NCBI GenBank assembly: GCA_947184155.2
Contig: CAMXCT020001447.1
Span: 124,001-188,000, forward strand
Length of the DNA stretch: 64,000 nt
Direction of reading: 5' to 3'
Origin: Cladocopium goreaui
Taxonomy: Eukaryota; Sar; Dinophyceae; Suessiales; Symbiodiniaceae
Below the pieces are notes generated by a model. That model was not told the origin of the DNA. It saw nothing but the letters and a program-made list of their open reading frames with translations, and made no database searches. This document shows positions 1-10,395 of this stretch, piece by piece. Each line of letters starts with the position of its first letter. Position 1 is the first letter of the stretch. Made by a program: the position numbers and the translations under genes.

Positions 1-344
1 CTGATCCTGTCAATCTCTGTCACAAAGCTGGGATCCAAAGTCCCAACATATTGCTCAAACGACCAACTCCAGTCGCGCCACTTTGCAATCTCATCCTCTC
101 TCGTTCCAGGGTCAAAGCTTGTAGGCTTTGGCAACAAACGATACCAAGCTTTCTCGTCCGTGCTTGAACTCCCAAGTGAGCTCTTCAAACTTTCAACAGC
201 TGAAACTGCAGCTGCTGCAGCTTCTGCTGCAGCTGTTGTAGCCTGCACCATCTGCATAGCGACTGCAGCTCCATCCAACGTCTGTCCAGCTGTCGGCGAA
301 CCACTTGGAGAAGCACCTGGTGATCCATCGGCCACACCACTCAT
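1..344 (-). CDS. LTR-retrotransposon gag-pol polyprotein, N-terminal part (runs off the window)
   Basis: An open frame on the minus strand starts at an ATG at 344-342 and is still open at base 1. An in-frame TGA lies four codons upstream, so this is the first Met. The protein begins with a Gly/Ser/Pro-rich stretch, then an Ala-rich helix (AAAEAAAAAVSAVESLKSS), then a Trp-rich segment (WYRLLPKPTSFDPGTRE followed by KWRDWSWSFEQYV). The Trp-rich segment resembles the start of gag in dinoflagellate retroelement polyproteins; this family link is from memory. A tRNA-primer-binding-like site 20 bases upstream supports the reading. The copia element at 12-19 kb has a related arrangement (WASQ...FGQE) but is clearly a different family. 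Only about 114 codons are visible, so intactness cannot be judged. Confidence 0.6.
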   Translation of the reverse strand, partial: MSGVADGSPGASPSGSPTAGQTLDGAAVAMQMVQATTAAAEAAAAAVSAVESLKSSLGSSSTDEKAWYRLLPKPTSFDPGTREDEIAKWRDWSWSFEQYVGTLDPSFVTEIDRI

Positions 345-363
345 GAGACCAAATCAGATACAA

Positions 364-376
364 GGCTCTGATGCCC
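364..376 (-). other. Primer-binding site of the minus-strand retroelement
   Basis: Read on the minus strand this is GGGCATCAGAGCC. It matches 11 of 13 bases of the primer-binding site complementary to the 3' end of initiator Met tRNA (TGGTATCAGAGCC). It sits just upstream of the gag ATG, as expected for a copia-like element. The adjoining LTR should lie at higher coordinates (377 onward), but its end with the usual CA is not obvious. Confidence 0.45.
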
Positions 377-733
377 TAAGCAGTGAAGTCCTATGGCACA
401 GCAACGGTCGCACCGGGGGCTACGCTGGAATGCGCTTTGGGATAGGGTCCTGTCCCAGTAGCTTTGCCCTCACCACAGATCAAAGAAATGTGGATCCTCG
501 GGCTCCGCTACCATCTAAACTTTTCCTCGCAAACCAAAAGCCTCGGAAATCTATGTCTTCACCATGCCTATTGCATGCTGAACTGTTGAAACGTTTGAAG
601 TAGTTTTCAACTAGCAAACAAACTGTTCTCGGCAAAACGCAAAGATCCAAATTGGATCAGTTGACCTACAAAACTACTAAATCACTACGTGAGTTGTAGT
701 AGGTTCCAAAAGGGTGAAGTTGTGGTAAAACAT
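377..733. other. No gene seen; probably part of the 5' LTR of the minus-strand element
   Basis: By position, on the far side of the primer-binding site from gag, this should be LTR sequence. The second LTR lies outside the window, so the boundary cannot be fixed. No convincing coding frame. Confidence 0.3.
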
Positions 734-1372
734 CTACACATATATAGATATATGGTGGCATATAAATATATATATATGTATATAGAGAGAGAGAGATATA
801 GAGATATTTATATAGATATATAGATATATAGATATATAGATATATAGATACATAGATATATATATATATATAGATATATATAGATATTTAGAGATATAGA
901 TATATAGATATATAGATAGATATATAGATAGATAGATAGATAGATATAGATAGATAGATATATATATATATAGATATGTATATATATATATATGTATATG
1001 TATATAGATATATAGATATAGATATATATAGGGATATATAGAAATATATAGAGGGATATATAGAGATATATAGAGATATATATAGAGATATATATAGAGA
1101 TATATAGAGATATAGATATATAGATAATTGTATAGATATATGATATATATATATATATATAGATATATAGATACAGCCATAGATGTAGATATAGATACAG
1201 ATATAGATAGACATAGATAGTTTTAGATACGTAGATATAGATGGATATAGATAGATATAGATGGATATAGATGGATATAGATGGATATAGATAGATATAG
1301 ATGTAGATAGATACAGGTAGATATAGATAGATATAGATAGATTTAGATAGAAATAAATAGATACAGATAGAT
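734..1372. repeat. AT-rich microsatellite, (GATATA)n and (TAGA)n types
   Basis: About 640 bases of interrupted GATATATA and AGATAGAT units. The apparent frames here (Ile/Tyr-Leu repeats) are artefacts of the repeat. Confidence 0.95.
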
Positions 1373-1608
1373 CTTCCTTCCTTCCTTCATTCCTTCCTTG
1401 CTTCCCTTCCTTCCTTCCTTCCTTCCTTTCCTTCCTTTCCTTCCTTTCCTTCCTTTCCTTCCTTTCCTTCCTTTCCTTCCTTTCCTTCCTTTCCTTCCTT
1501 TCCTTCCTTTCCTTCCTCTCCTTCCTTCCTTCCTTCCTTCCTTCCTTCCTTCCTTCCTCCCCTTTCCTTCCTTTCCTTTTCTTTCCTTTTCCTTTCCTTC
1601 TCTCCTAC
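1373..1608. repeat. Pyrimidine microsatellite, CCTT and CCTTT units
   Basis: A strand-asymmetric CTTCC run whose middle is a regular ten-base CTTCCTTTCC unit. It directly abuts the GATA-type repeat and is followed by three T-tracts separated by GATCCGGA (about 1621-1672). No gene. Confidence 0.95.
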
Positions 1609-2662
1609 TAGTTTTTAGACCAATTTTTTTTTCTGATCCGGAATTTTTTTTCTTGATCCGGATTTTTTTTTTAAAACCCCTCCCCCTATTTTTTCCAAAC
1701 TTGCCCATCCACTTGGAGTTTCAAACAACCAACAAACACAAGTTGGGGATGGAAAATATCGCATTCCACATTCGGGTAACATTGTTATTTAGTTTTCCAT
1801 ATGTGTGTGCGGGCGCCTATGTTTTCCAAGTTTGATGAAATTGTTTTATATGTTTTTGGAAATTTGTTCCCATACAAATCTCAATCAAACCATCTCCATG
1901 AACACCCCAGACATGAAAATTCAACAAGAAGTAACTAGAAAAAATCCGGGTACGTGAGCGAAAAAAAACTGCGTGCACAAAAAACCAACGTACATGTTCC
2001 AACTAACTACCGTGTCAAATCGAACAGGTACCACCCGACCGTTCACATTCCACCACGCCACTCACTGCACACAGCGCAGTCGATGCAGGGTAATTAATGG
2101 TTTGCAAAGGAGAACAAGGAAGCAAAAGATCATGGACGACGTGACAACATCGCGAAGGAGAACATGGAACCAAGCCGTTCCAAGTACGTTGCATTTGTAG
2201 CTACTAATGCACTGCAGCAGAGCTCAATTTTTACTCGGTGATCAGGCACACGAAGAGTTTCCCCCAGTTAGATCACACCAAAGAATTCTGGGTGAAATGG
2301 ACCCGTTAGTTTACTGTTGCGTTGAAAGTTTGCTGCTCAAACAAAACCCAACTTTGACCCACTTGTGTCATGTGAAGAGCTTCGTGTCGAGAGCAGCTCG
2401 CAAGGTTCCACACTGCCAAAAATGGGATTGCCACGCACTACCACTTTTCGCTGTGGACAGAGCCATTCCGAGGCTGTTTTCAATCTCTACTTTTAATAAC
2501 AGGCGAGACCAAAAACGGGCGCACCAAATCCACAAGTTGGAGCGTATGGCAACCCTGTTTTTGGGGTTGCGACATGACGCTCGGAACGCGCCCAGCTTCA
2601 AAAGTTCACCAAAAACAATGAAGCCACAACAGACAGGAAGGATGACACAAACATCCATGTGC
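1609..2662. other. No gene recognised
   Basis: Apart from the repeated TTTTTTT..GATCCGGA motif at the start, I see no coding frame with recognisable features and no clear repeat copy elsewhere in the window. Confidence 0.4.
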
Positions 2663-3090
2663 TGAACTGGGGAGGACCGCCTTTGGGAGTCCAAATTCTA
2701 TATACCTTTCCAACCCCCAAAAACGGGCATCAAACAAATCGAACAATTTAATGACATCATCTTGCGCATCTTGCTCTTTCTTGCAGAGTCGTCTGGAGTC
2801 ACAAAGCTGGAACTCTTTCAACTCTTTCCCCATTGTCAATGAAGTTTCAGCAGGTGTACCGACTCCGCCCGACTCCGCCCGACTCCGGCAAGACTCCGCA
2901 GCTAAGGACATCAAAACTGGCACAAAGCTGTGGTAAAACCGAAATTTTGCATCTCCAGCTTTCTTGCGGAATCTGATGGAGTCATGAAATCAAAACCCTT
3001 CCCCCAATGTGAACAAAACATTCATCCGGTTTTTAATATATACTATTATTCTTTAACCGGATGGCACTGAACTCCAGGCGACATACACAA
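2663..3090 (+). repeat. Dispersed repeat family A, longest copy
   Basis: It begins with AACTGGGGAGGACCGCC and contains the landmarks CATCAAACAAATCGAACA, TTGCAGAGTCGTCTGGA, TTTCAGCAGGTGT, a GACTCCGCCC triplication, GACATCAAAAC and GGAGTCATGAAATC. The same landmarks recur at 9838-9990 and 10170-10395. The right-hand part (about 2940-3085) recurs in reverse orientation at 9590-9735. It is a non-coding mobile or satellite-derived sequence of unknown class. Confidence 0.75.
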
Positions 3091-4137
3091 TCCAACCCGC
3101 AAAGCTGCCGCGTTGTAGGAGTCTAGGGGAGCGAAGCGGGGAGCCCAAAAACAAACAACACATCAAGAGACCACAAAAAGGCCACTACAGCAATCTCATT
3201 TTGGGGGCTGTAAACACATTGGTTTTTGGACTCCAAGAAGTGGTTCTCCGCAGTATACCAAAGTTTTGTGGGTCAGGCAGACAAGTATTCGGCCAAGCAA
3301 GAGCTACCGGATGGATAAACAGAAACGGATGCATGAGTGTGCTAGAGGGTGGCAAGCGGCAAGCGGATGCAGTGAGATGGTGTGTGACAGTGTGTATGGT
3401 GTGTGACAGATGGTGATAAAGCCCAGCTCCACTATCAATTCCCAAGTTCGGAAAACAGAACCTCGAACGAGTTTCAACCCTCGACTCCGAAGTGCAAGCG
3501 CCAGCTTCGGTCTTTTGCTGGGACGCAACACAAAGGAGCAAGTCAACAAGCGGGACACACCCGCAAGAGGCAAAATCCCAAGGTGTTCGTGCTATGTTGC
3601 TGATTATGAAACTCAGTCCTGCTCAGGCCCTCGAGCCAATGTCTAGTGAGGAAACGCAATTCCTGGTCCAAAATCACGATTCCTGAAAGGTCGACTGAAC
3701 AATTCCAAACTGCATTGAGTCACAAATTCAGCTAGCTACAAAAACTTGATCTACTTCCAAAAGTTCTCAAAATAATTCTGGTTCTCATCCACACTCAAGA
3801 ACGAAGTAACTGATCACAAATGTCATGTTCGTTCTCCAATAACATCTCGTTCAGCCAAAACGAAGTTCCAGCGTCTTGAAACATGATGGAAAGCAGAAAG
3901 CTCTGCTCTACATCGCATAGGTAAAACCAGTGCGAAGTATTTCGATAAAATCACCAGATAACTACACGATGTAGAATCACCAGATACAGAAGATACACGA
4001 TGGACACTACAGCTCTAATAGATGAAGATGGGCACCATTATCAACGCAAGCAGTGAAGGTCAAACACCTCCAGCGCTACTAAAAAGAGAAGCAATGCTTG
4101 CCGATAGAGCATCACGTTCCAATATAGTACCAGGTTT
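3091..4137. other. No gene recognised
   Basis: Mixed-composition sequence with only short frames and no motif I can name. No clear copies elsewhere in the window. Confidence 0.4.
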
Positions 4138-4196
4138 GCCTGGCATGTATTCTGGCAGTCTTTCTGGCATATATTCTGGCATTCCATCTGGCCGCT
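4138..4196. repeat. Short block of a 12-bp repeat (TCTGGCATATAT type)
   Basis: Four to five diverged 12-base units with TCTGGCA cores. On the minus strand they read as tetrapeptide repeats (CQNI-CQKD-CQNT, or PEYM-PERL in another frame). I recall such arrays as frequent in Symbiodiniaceae genomes; that is recollection, not a search. The flanking 4200-4500 has Pro/Arg-rich open frames on both strands that I cannot assign. Confidence 0.5.
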
Positions 4197-6095
4197 GAGG
4201 CTCGGAAGGTCCCAGGTTGATTTCCAGACTGGGCTCGGAAGGTCCCTGCTTGGGGTCCAGCGGTGCCCACTGCGCTCAGAACCTTGCGGACGAGGTCCAG
4301 CTCGTGCCCACTCAGATCGGAAGCCGGCAGGAAAGGTCCAGCAGTGTCCACGGCGCGCGGAAGTTGGAAGAGATTGGCGAAGAGTTGGCAAAGCGGAAGT
4401 GGACGTGGAAGTGGGGGCAGAGGTGGTGGGCGAGAAGGGAGGAGGACGAGGAGGAGGTGGAGACGAAAGGGAGCCGGAACAGCTGTGACAAAATCTAACA
4501 ACCCTCACCTGGCAGGTGGGGAACGAAAGGAGAAACGCCACGATGCGTATGACCTTGTTACTTACCTCGCCCACGTCGAGGCAGAGGCAACACAGATGCC
4601 GCGGAGCAGCAGCTGATGCGCAGGATGCAGCCAGCGATGCGCAACCGGCTCGTCTGCAGTACCTCGTGAATATAGTGCTTCTAGCTGCAAACAGGTAGAT
4701 CAGGCATCTTAGAACGATATATATATATACATATATATTAGATGATAAAAAAGAATTGATAATCTGTTTGCAGTTGCATACATAGAGTCATGATTGGATA
4801 CGTAAGTATGTGTTGAGTTACAGGTAAGACTTCTTTTGACATGTGCACACAGGGTTACAGCTGCAAACATATAGCTTCGAAGCGTGTGTTTACAACAAGT
4901 GAAGATGGATATGTACACATGTATATGAACGTACATTGTTTTGATATGTATTACCTACATACATGCCTCATTGTGTACGACAGCATGTGCAGAGGTCACA
5001 AACAGGCGGCAGGAGATTGTGTGACACTAATGACCTTGGTTTGATGATGCCACCATAGGGCAATTTGGAGGGTGATACCTCCAGGGCTACAGTCTTGCTT
5101 GATGACAAAACTGATTGATGAGACAACGGAATTCTTCACACCAGCGCATGTGTCTTTCGAAGACGTACGTGACACATGCAGATAGTCTCGATCAGTGCGT
5201 CTTCTCCTCATTGCTTAGGATTCAATATGGGTGTTTTTTTGGCGTCGGATGGGCGGGCGACGCTGAAAGGCATGTATGAGCGCTCAACCCATGCATGCGG
5301 AAAATACTTGGAATCATCATATGAATCAATCCTTGCAATAACGCTGCATATATGGGCCAACCATCGGGTGCACAGATGAAGAAAAAAGAAGTGTCGAGCA
5401 ATTATCTCACCGCCGCACCTCCGAGCTGACAGGCCACTCTTCGACGGTGCCGCTCGCTGTTGATATGCTTCCAAACGCATGCTTGAGAAAATACTTGGGC
5501 CGGAATTGTTTTTCCTTTGCATTGGCCGATGAAGCTCAGTGGCTCGGTCCTGAACGTGAATGTAAATTACGCATAAAAGAAGATGAGAACATCCTGCAAG
5601 CTGTACAAAAGTAGGCGGCAAAACTACAAATTAACATATCAGCGTTGGGTAAAAATGCATTTCCCCCGGTCATAAATGCGCATCAACCCACGCAATCAAC
5701 AAACAAAAAAACCAGGAAAACCAACTAACAACCAAAAAAACTTGGGGCCGGAACTTGGCGGGACAGAGTGTTTCTACAACAGATAGATTAGCCTTACATA
5801 GAAAATAGTTGAGTCTGTCTTACATACTAAGCTGGAATGTTGTGCGATATGATGATGGGATGCGCAGATGCGTCAAATTTGATGCATGGATGTGCAGATG
5901 AGTCAAGATGCGCAGATGAGTGCTTTGCCGTACCAGACCCCCTGGGCGGTGCCAAAATGGTCCCATTTTTACAAATGTTAGAGAAATTTTTGAACCAATT
6001 TTAGATGACTTTGGGGTTGATTTTGTAAGGGTCCATATGTTTCTAATCTGTTCCCACGATATGATGTTATAAAGTGATTTCATGTTGGATAATGT
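4197..6095. other. No gene recognised
   Basis: It contains a purine-rich stretch (4330-4480) with overlapping low-complexity frames, a small TA microsatellite (4717-4740), and a TGCGCAGATGNGTCAA short repeat (about 5868-5925). Nothing is supported as a gene. Confidence 0.4.
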
Positions 6096-7317
6096 ACTGG
6101 GGAGGCCCCAGCTGGTGGGCCTGGTTTTGGCAGCTTGCCCGACTGCTAAAAACGGAGTTGCTGTTACTCGTGATTATCAGGCATCTGCATCTTAGACCAT
6201 CTCGTAGCAGTGTCTCGTAGTGTTGGGCTAGAAGACTTGTAGTCAATCGTTTGCAAGCTTTTCTTTCCAAGCCAGACGCGTTGAAGATTTACAGGACCAG
6301 AAGAAGATCTTATAGCGTTGCTGATTGGAAACTTGCCACGGCAGACTCTGGGCTGCAGTGAAATACGCGCGGCGCTGTGAAACGCAGTGAAACGCACAGT
6401 GAAACGCGCACGGCGCTGTGTAACGCAGTGAAACGCACAGTGAAACACACAGTGAAACACAGCGCGAAACGTTGTAATTTACAATGTTTTGCGTTTTAAG
6501 TAGAAGCAAGGGCTGCTGCATTCAAAAAGTCCTAGCTTTTTTCTTCCCGCAAGCACGAAACGTCGTAAATTACCGCGTTTCGTGCTGTGTTTCACTGTGC
6601 GTTTCACTGCGTTTCATAGCGCCGTGCGCGTTTCACTGCATTCTACAGCGCTGCGCGTATTTCACTTTCTGTTTGCTGTGAGTTGGGTTGGAGGGGCAGC
6701 GATAGTGTTAGGAAAGCGTAGAGGCGTAGAATGCCCCCTGCCCCCCATGCGGCAATGTTGGACAAGTACCTTGCTTTTGTGACAATGAAGCGTTTTTAGC
6801 GTATTCTAAGCATGTCAGCCGCTTGTTTGTCTTGGGCTACGATTTGCATTGCGCCTTGTGATTGTTGTTTCGGTTGGATTCGCTTTGGTTATTGGGCCGG
6901 GAGAGGAGAGGGTTCGGATGATTGCAATGTTTTGAATCATGTGCAAAGCTTTGCGGGGCTTCGCAAGCCTGTCTACGCTTTGAGATCCGCTTCTTTGTTT
7001 GACGAGAAGTTGTACAGGCTGTGTTTTGTCATCGCTGTCACAGTAGCTGTCAGACTTTAAAGGACCGAGGCGCATGAACTTTGCTAGACTCAAATAGTCG
7101 TGGTCCGCATTCTGCGGCGTACCACAACATTGCACGATGAGGGGAAGGGAGCAATGTGAGCATCGGCCAGCAAAGCGGCTGGAATGTCATCCATGACAGA
7201 TGTTCAAGTGCTTTTAATGTTTTTGTTTTTGGATTCGAAAATGGCCAAACAACAGCTCCAAAAATGGGAGTTGAAATTTGTCACAGAACTGGAGCCATTG
7301 GAAGGGGCCTCCCCAGT
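6096..7317. mobile_element. Non-autonomous DNA transposon with 14-bp TIRs, copy 1
   Basis: This 1222-base unit starts ACTGGGGAGGCCCC and ends with its exact reverse complement GGGGCCTCCCCAGT. A second copy with the same ends lies at 7769-8994, nearly identical throughout. The exact match between repeat boundary and inverted terminus argues for a transposable unit and against a simple segmental duplication. No transposase frame is present; the apparent frames rich in FHC come from an internal GTGAAACGCA repeat. No clear target-site duplication is visible, so the superfamily is unknown. Confidence 0.75.
6350..6665. repeat. Large internal inverted repeat of element copy 1
   Basis: The left arm (about 6354-6475) carries repeated CAGTGAAACGCA and GCGCGGCGCTGTG units. 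The right arm (about 6560-6664) carries their reverse complements (TGCGTTTCACTG, CAGCGCCGTGCGCG). Together they could form a stem of roughly 100 bp with mismatches. The equivalent in copy 2 is about 8030-8340. Confidence 0.8.
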
Positions 7318-7768
7318 CTGTCTTTTTGGTGAGAAGATTGGACTCTTGTGGAAGAATGTTTGGTTGCATGTTCTGAAACTTTGAAAGGATGAATGGCTCG
7401 GTTTTAATTTGAGTGTGGGTCCAGAAGTTTTCGTTTCAACGTCTATATTGAAATACGAAAAAAACGATTCAAAATTAGCTCCCATTTTGGGAGCCGGAAA
7501 GCGACTCCCAAAATGGGAGTCGGCGCCGTTGTTATTGCAAAAGTAAATGAGGCGTGGCGATTGCCCCCATTTTGGGGTCAAGAAACGACTCCCAAAACGG
7601 AGGCCGCATTGTGTGTTTTTTTGAAGGTATTGCTTGGCATTCGAAAGCGGAATTTGATAATTTGCAAGCGCAAGTTTTAAATTCTGGGTTGAACCCTCTG
7701 TTGGCAAAGTGTGTCTCGCTTAGTGCAATTTAGGACACATAAATAGCATTCTGCTGCGGCGTTCCTGC
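7318..7768. other. Spacer between the two TIR elements, with four palindromic words
   Basis: No gene. Between 7478 and 7606 the motif CTCCCATTTTGGGAG and its relatives ACTCCCAAAATGGGAGT, CCCCCATTTTGGGG and ACTCCCAAAACGGAGGC occur in quick succession. Each is close to self-complementary. Confidence 0.6.
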
Positions 7769-8994
7769 ACTGGGGAGGCCCCAGCTGGTGGGCCTGGTTT
7801 TGGCAGCTTGCCCGACTGCTAAAAACGGAGTTGCTGTTACTCGTGATTATCAGGCATCTGCATCTTAGACCATCTCGTAGCAGTGTCTCGTAGTGTTGGG
7901 CTAGAAGACTTGTAGTCAATCGTTTGCAAGCTTTTCTTTCCAAGCCAGACGCGTTGAAGATTTACAGGACCAGAAGAAGATTTTATAGCGTTGCTGATTG
8001 GAAACTTGCCACGGCAGACTTTGGGCTGCAGTGAAATACGCGCGGCGCTGTGAAACGCAGTGAAACGCACAGTGAAACGCGCACGGCGCTGTGTAACGCA
8101 GTGAAACGCACAGTGAAACACACAGTGAAACACAGCGCGAAACGTTGTAATTTACAATGGTTTTGCGTTTTAAGTAGAAGCAAGGGCTGCTGCATTCAAA
8201 AAAGTCCTAGCTTTTTTCTTCCCGCAAGCACGAAACGTCGTAAATTACCGCGTTTCGTGCTGTGTTTCACTGTGCGTTTCACTGCGTTTCACAGCGCCGT
8301 GCGCGTTTCACTGCATTCTACAGCGCTGCGCGTATTTCACTTTCTGTTTGCTGTGAGTTGGGTTGGAGGGGCAGCGATAGTGTTAGGAAAGCGTAGAGGC
8401 GTAGAATGCCCCCTGCCCCCCCATGCGGCAATGTTGGACAAGTACCTTGCTTTTGTGACAATGAAGCGTTTTTAGCGTATTCTAAGCATGTCAGCCGCTT
8501 GTTTGTCTTGGGCTACGATTTGCATTGCGCCTTGTGATTGTTGTTTCGGTTGGATTCGCTTTGGTTATTGGGCCGGGAGAGGAGGGGGTTCGGATGATTG
8601 CAATGTTTTGAATCATGTGCAAAGCTTTGCGGGGCTTCAGCAAGCCTGTCTACGCTTTGAGATCCGCTTCTTTGTTTGACGAGAAGTTGTACAGGCTGTG
8701 TTTTGTCATCGCTGTCACAGTAGCTGTCAGACTTTAAAGGACCGAGGCGCATGAACTTTGCTAGACTCAAATAGTCGTGGTCCGCATTCTGCGGCGTACC
8801 ACAACATTGCACGATGAGGGGAAGGGAGCAATGTGAGCATCGGCCAGCAAAGCGGCTGGAATGTCATCCATGACAGATGTTCAAGTGCCTTTAATGTTTT
8901 TGTTTTTGGATTCGAAAATGGCCAAACAACAGCTCCAAAAATGGGAGTTGAAATTTGTCACAGAACTGGAGCCATTGGAAGGGGCCTCCCCAGT
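7769..8994. mobile_element. Non-autonomous DNA transposon with 14-bp TIRs, copy 2
   Basis: Same orientation and termini as copy 1, 1673 bases downstream, 1226 bases long. It differs by scattered substitutions and single-base indels (for example an extra C in the CCCCCC run near 8415 and GCTTCAGC for GCTTCGC near 8636). The flanks of the two copies differ completely, so the unit was copied as a discrete element. Confidence 0.75.
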
Positions 8995-9294
8995 ATTTGA
9001 ATCCACAATTGATGGGACATTGATGGGGGCATTACAAAATCATGGTCTGCACCCGAAAATGAATTGATAGGGCATTGCAAAATCATGGTCTACGCCCCTA
9101 AAGGACAAATCATGGTATAAAAACCTGTTAAAATAATGAAATCAAACCTTGGAGTCATAAGGGAAAAATCATGTTACAAAATCAAGGATCCAGACCCAAA
9201 TCCTTATAAAATCAGGCCCGTTACAAAATCCAAGGGTGTTTTTTTCCTGGAAGCGTCTGAGCGCAGGGTTCTTCCAATAGTGGGGGTCTGTATC

Positions 9295-9552
9295 TCATCT
9301 TCTCATCTTCACACCATCTCATCTTCACACCTTCTCATCTTCACATCTTCTCATCTTCACATCTTCTCATCTTCACATCTTCTCATCTTCACATCTTCTC
9401 ATCTTCACATCTTCTCATCTTCACGTCTTCTCATCTTCACATCTTCTCATCTTCACATCTTCTCATCTTGACATCTTCTCACTTCACATCTTCTCATCTT
9501 CACATCTTCTCATCTTCACATCCTCACATCTTCACATCCTCACATCTTCATC
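9295..9552. repeat. Minisatellite of TCTCATCTTCACA units
   Basis: About 18 short tandem units of TCTCATCTTCACATCT type with a few variants. The Ser/His-rich frames through it are artefacts. The preceding 8995-9294 holds no gene, only a loose AAAATCATGG recurrence. Confidence 0.95.
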
Positions 9553-9589
9553 TCCTCTTGCAACTTTGCGGGTCGGGTTGTGTATGTCA

Positions 9590-9735
9590 CCCGGCGTTCA
9601 GTATCATCGGGTTAAAGAATAATAGTAAACATTTGAAACCGGGTGAATCCTTTGTTTACATTGGGGAAGAGTTTCGATTTCATGACTCCAGCAGATTCCG
9701 TAAGAAGGCTGGAGATGCAAAACTTCCGTTACCGC
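9590..9735 (-). repeat. Dispersed repeat family A, inverted fragment
   Basis: The reverse complement matches about 2940-3085 of the longest copy, including GCATCTCCAGC, GGAGTCATGAAATC, CCCAATGTGAACAAA and GGTTTTTAATAT-like landmarks. Moderately diverged. Confidence 0.7.
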
Positions 9736-9837
9736 AGTTTTGTGCTTACCAATGCATCGGAGAGACCTGACTGGCACTACTCGCTGGCCCCCACGTCCAT
9801 TGAAATGGAAGGTACTATTATTGCATGTCAAAGGGTC

Positions 9838-9990
9838 GGAGTGCTGGGAGGACCGCCTCAGGCAGTCAAAATTCTATGCATCTTTTTCAAGCCCAAAATG
9901 GGCATCAAACAAATCGAACAGTTTAGTGACATCATCCAGAGCCACCCCTCTTACGGATCGCTGGAGTCATGAAATCCCGAAACTGCAAAC
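9838..9990 (+). repeat. Dispersed repeat family A, fragment
   Basis: Matches 2665-2760 and the end of the family (GGAGGACCGCC, CAAAATTCTAT, GGGCATCAAACAAATCGAAC, GGAGTCATGAAATC). It may once have been continuous with 10170-10395, split by the SINE at 10011-10149. Confidence 0.65.
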
Positions 9991-10010
9991 CGTCTGAAAT
10001 ATATTGTATT

Positions 10011-10149
10011 TTTTTGTCCGAGCCCGTTGCCTTTCGGCGAGTCTACGGTCTGGAGTCTCACTCGCGGACCAGCGGGGAATCGAACCGCCACCGGAAGTCT
10101 GTCAGCACCACAAGAGTGATGCCCAACCAACTTCATCACGAGGAAGACT
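10011..10149 (-). mobile_element. tRNA-related SINE with long target-site duplications
   Basis: The 139-base unit is flanked by direct repeats CGTCTGAAATATATT (9991-10005 and 10150-10164, extending to 20 bases with one mismatch). On the minus strand it has a box-A-like TTGGTTGGGC (10130-10121), a perfect RNA polymerase III box B GGTTCGATTCC (10086-10076), and an A-run tail at 10015-10009 beside the distal repeat. Head, B box, A-tail and duplications together define a SINE. The anticodon arm is not a clean tRNA fold, so this is not a tRNA gene. Confidence 0.7.
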
Positions 10150-10169
10150 CGTCTGAAATATATTCTATT

Positions 10170-10395
10170 GTTGTAAAAACCGAAAAACAAATCGAACAGT
10201 TCTATGAGATCATCTTTCGCATCTCGCAGTTTCTTGCGGAGTCGTCTGGAACCACAAAAATTGGAGCTCTTTCAATTCTTTCCCCTTGTAAATGGGTTTC
10301 AGCAGGTGTTCCGTTCCGACTCCGGCAAGACTTCGCAGCCAAAGACATCAAAACAGGGGTGGTAAAACAAGGTCGGAGACGGCAGGGCTGAATTC
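10170..10395 (+). repeat. Dispersed repeat family A, fragment
   Basis: Matches about 2735-2935 (ACAAATCGAACAGTT, GGAGTCGTCTGGA, GGTTTCAGCAGGTGT, GACTCCGGCAAGACT, GACATCAAAAC). 10396-10642 shows nothing I recognise. Confidence 0.7.

Noticed and set aside
734..1214. Long minus-strand frames rich in Ile, Tyr and Leu
   Set aside because: They run through a pure GATATA microsatellite and need no coding explanation.
1343..1835. Frames encoding poly-(GRKGRK) or poly-(FLPFLP)
   Set aside because: Direct translation of the CCTTT microsatellite on either strand.
6164..8475. Cys/His/Phe-rich frames present in both 1.2-kb elements
   Set aside because: The FHC pattern is a translation of the GTGAAACGCA tandem repeat and is equally open on the other strand.
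10020..10136. A true tRNA gene on the minus strand
   Set aside because: The B box is perfect but the anticodon arm has an eight-base loop and the acceptor stem does not pair. The A-tail and target duplications fit a SINE instead.
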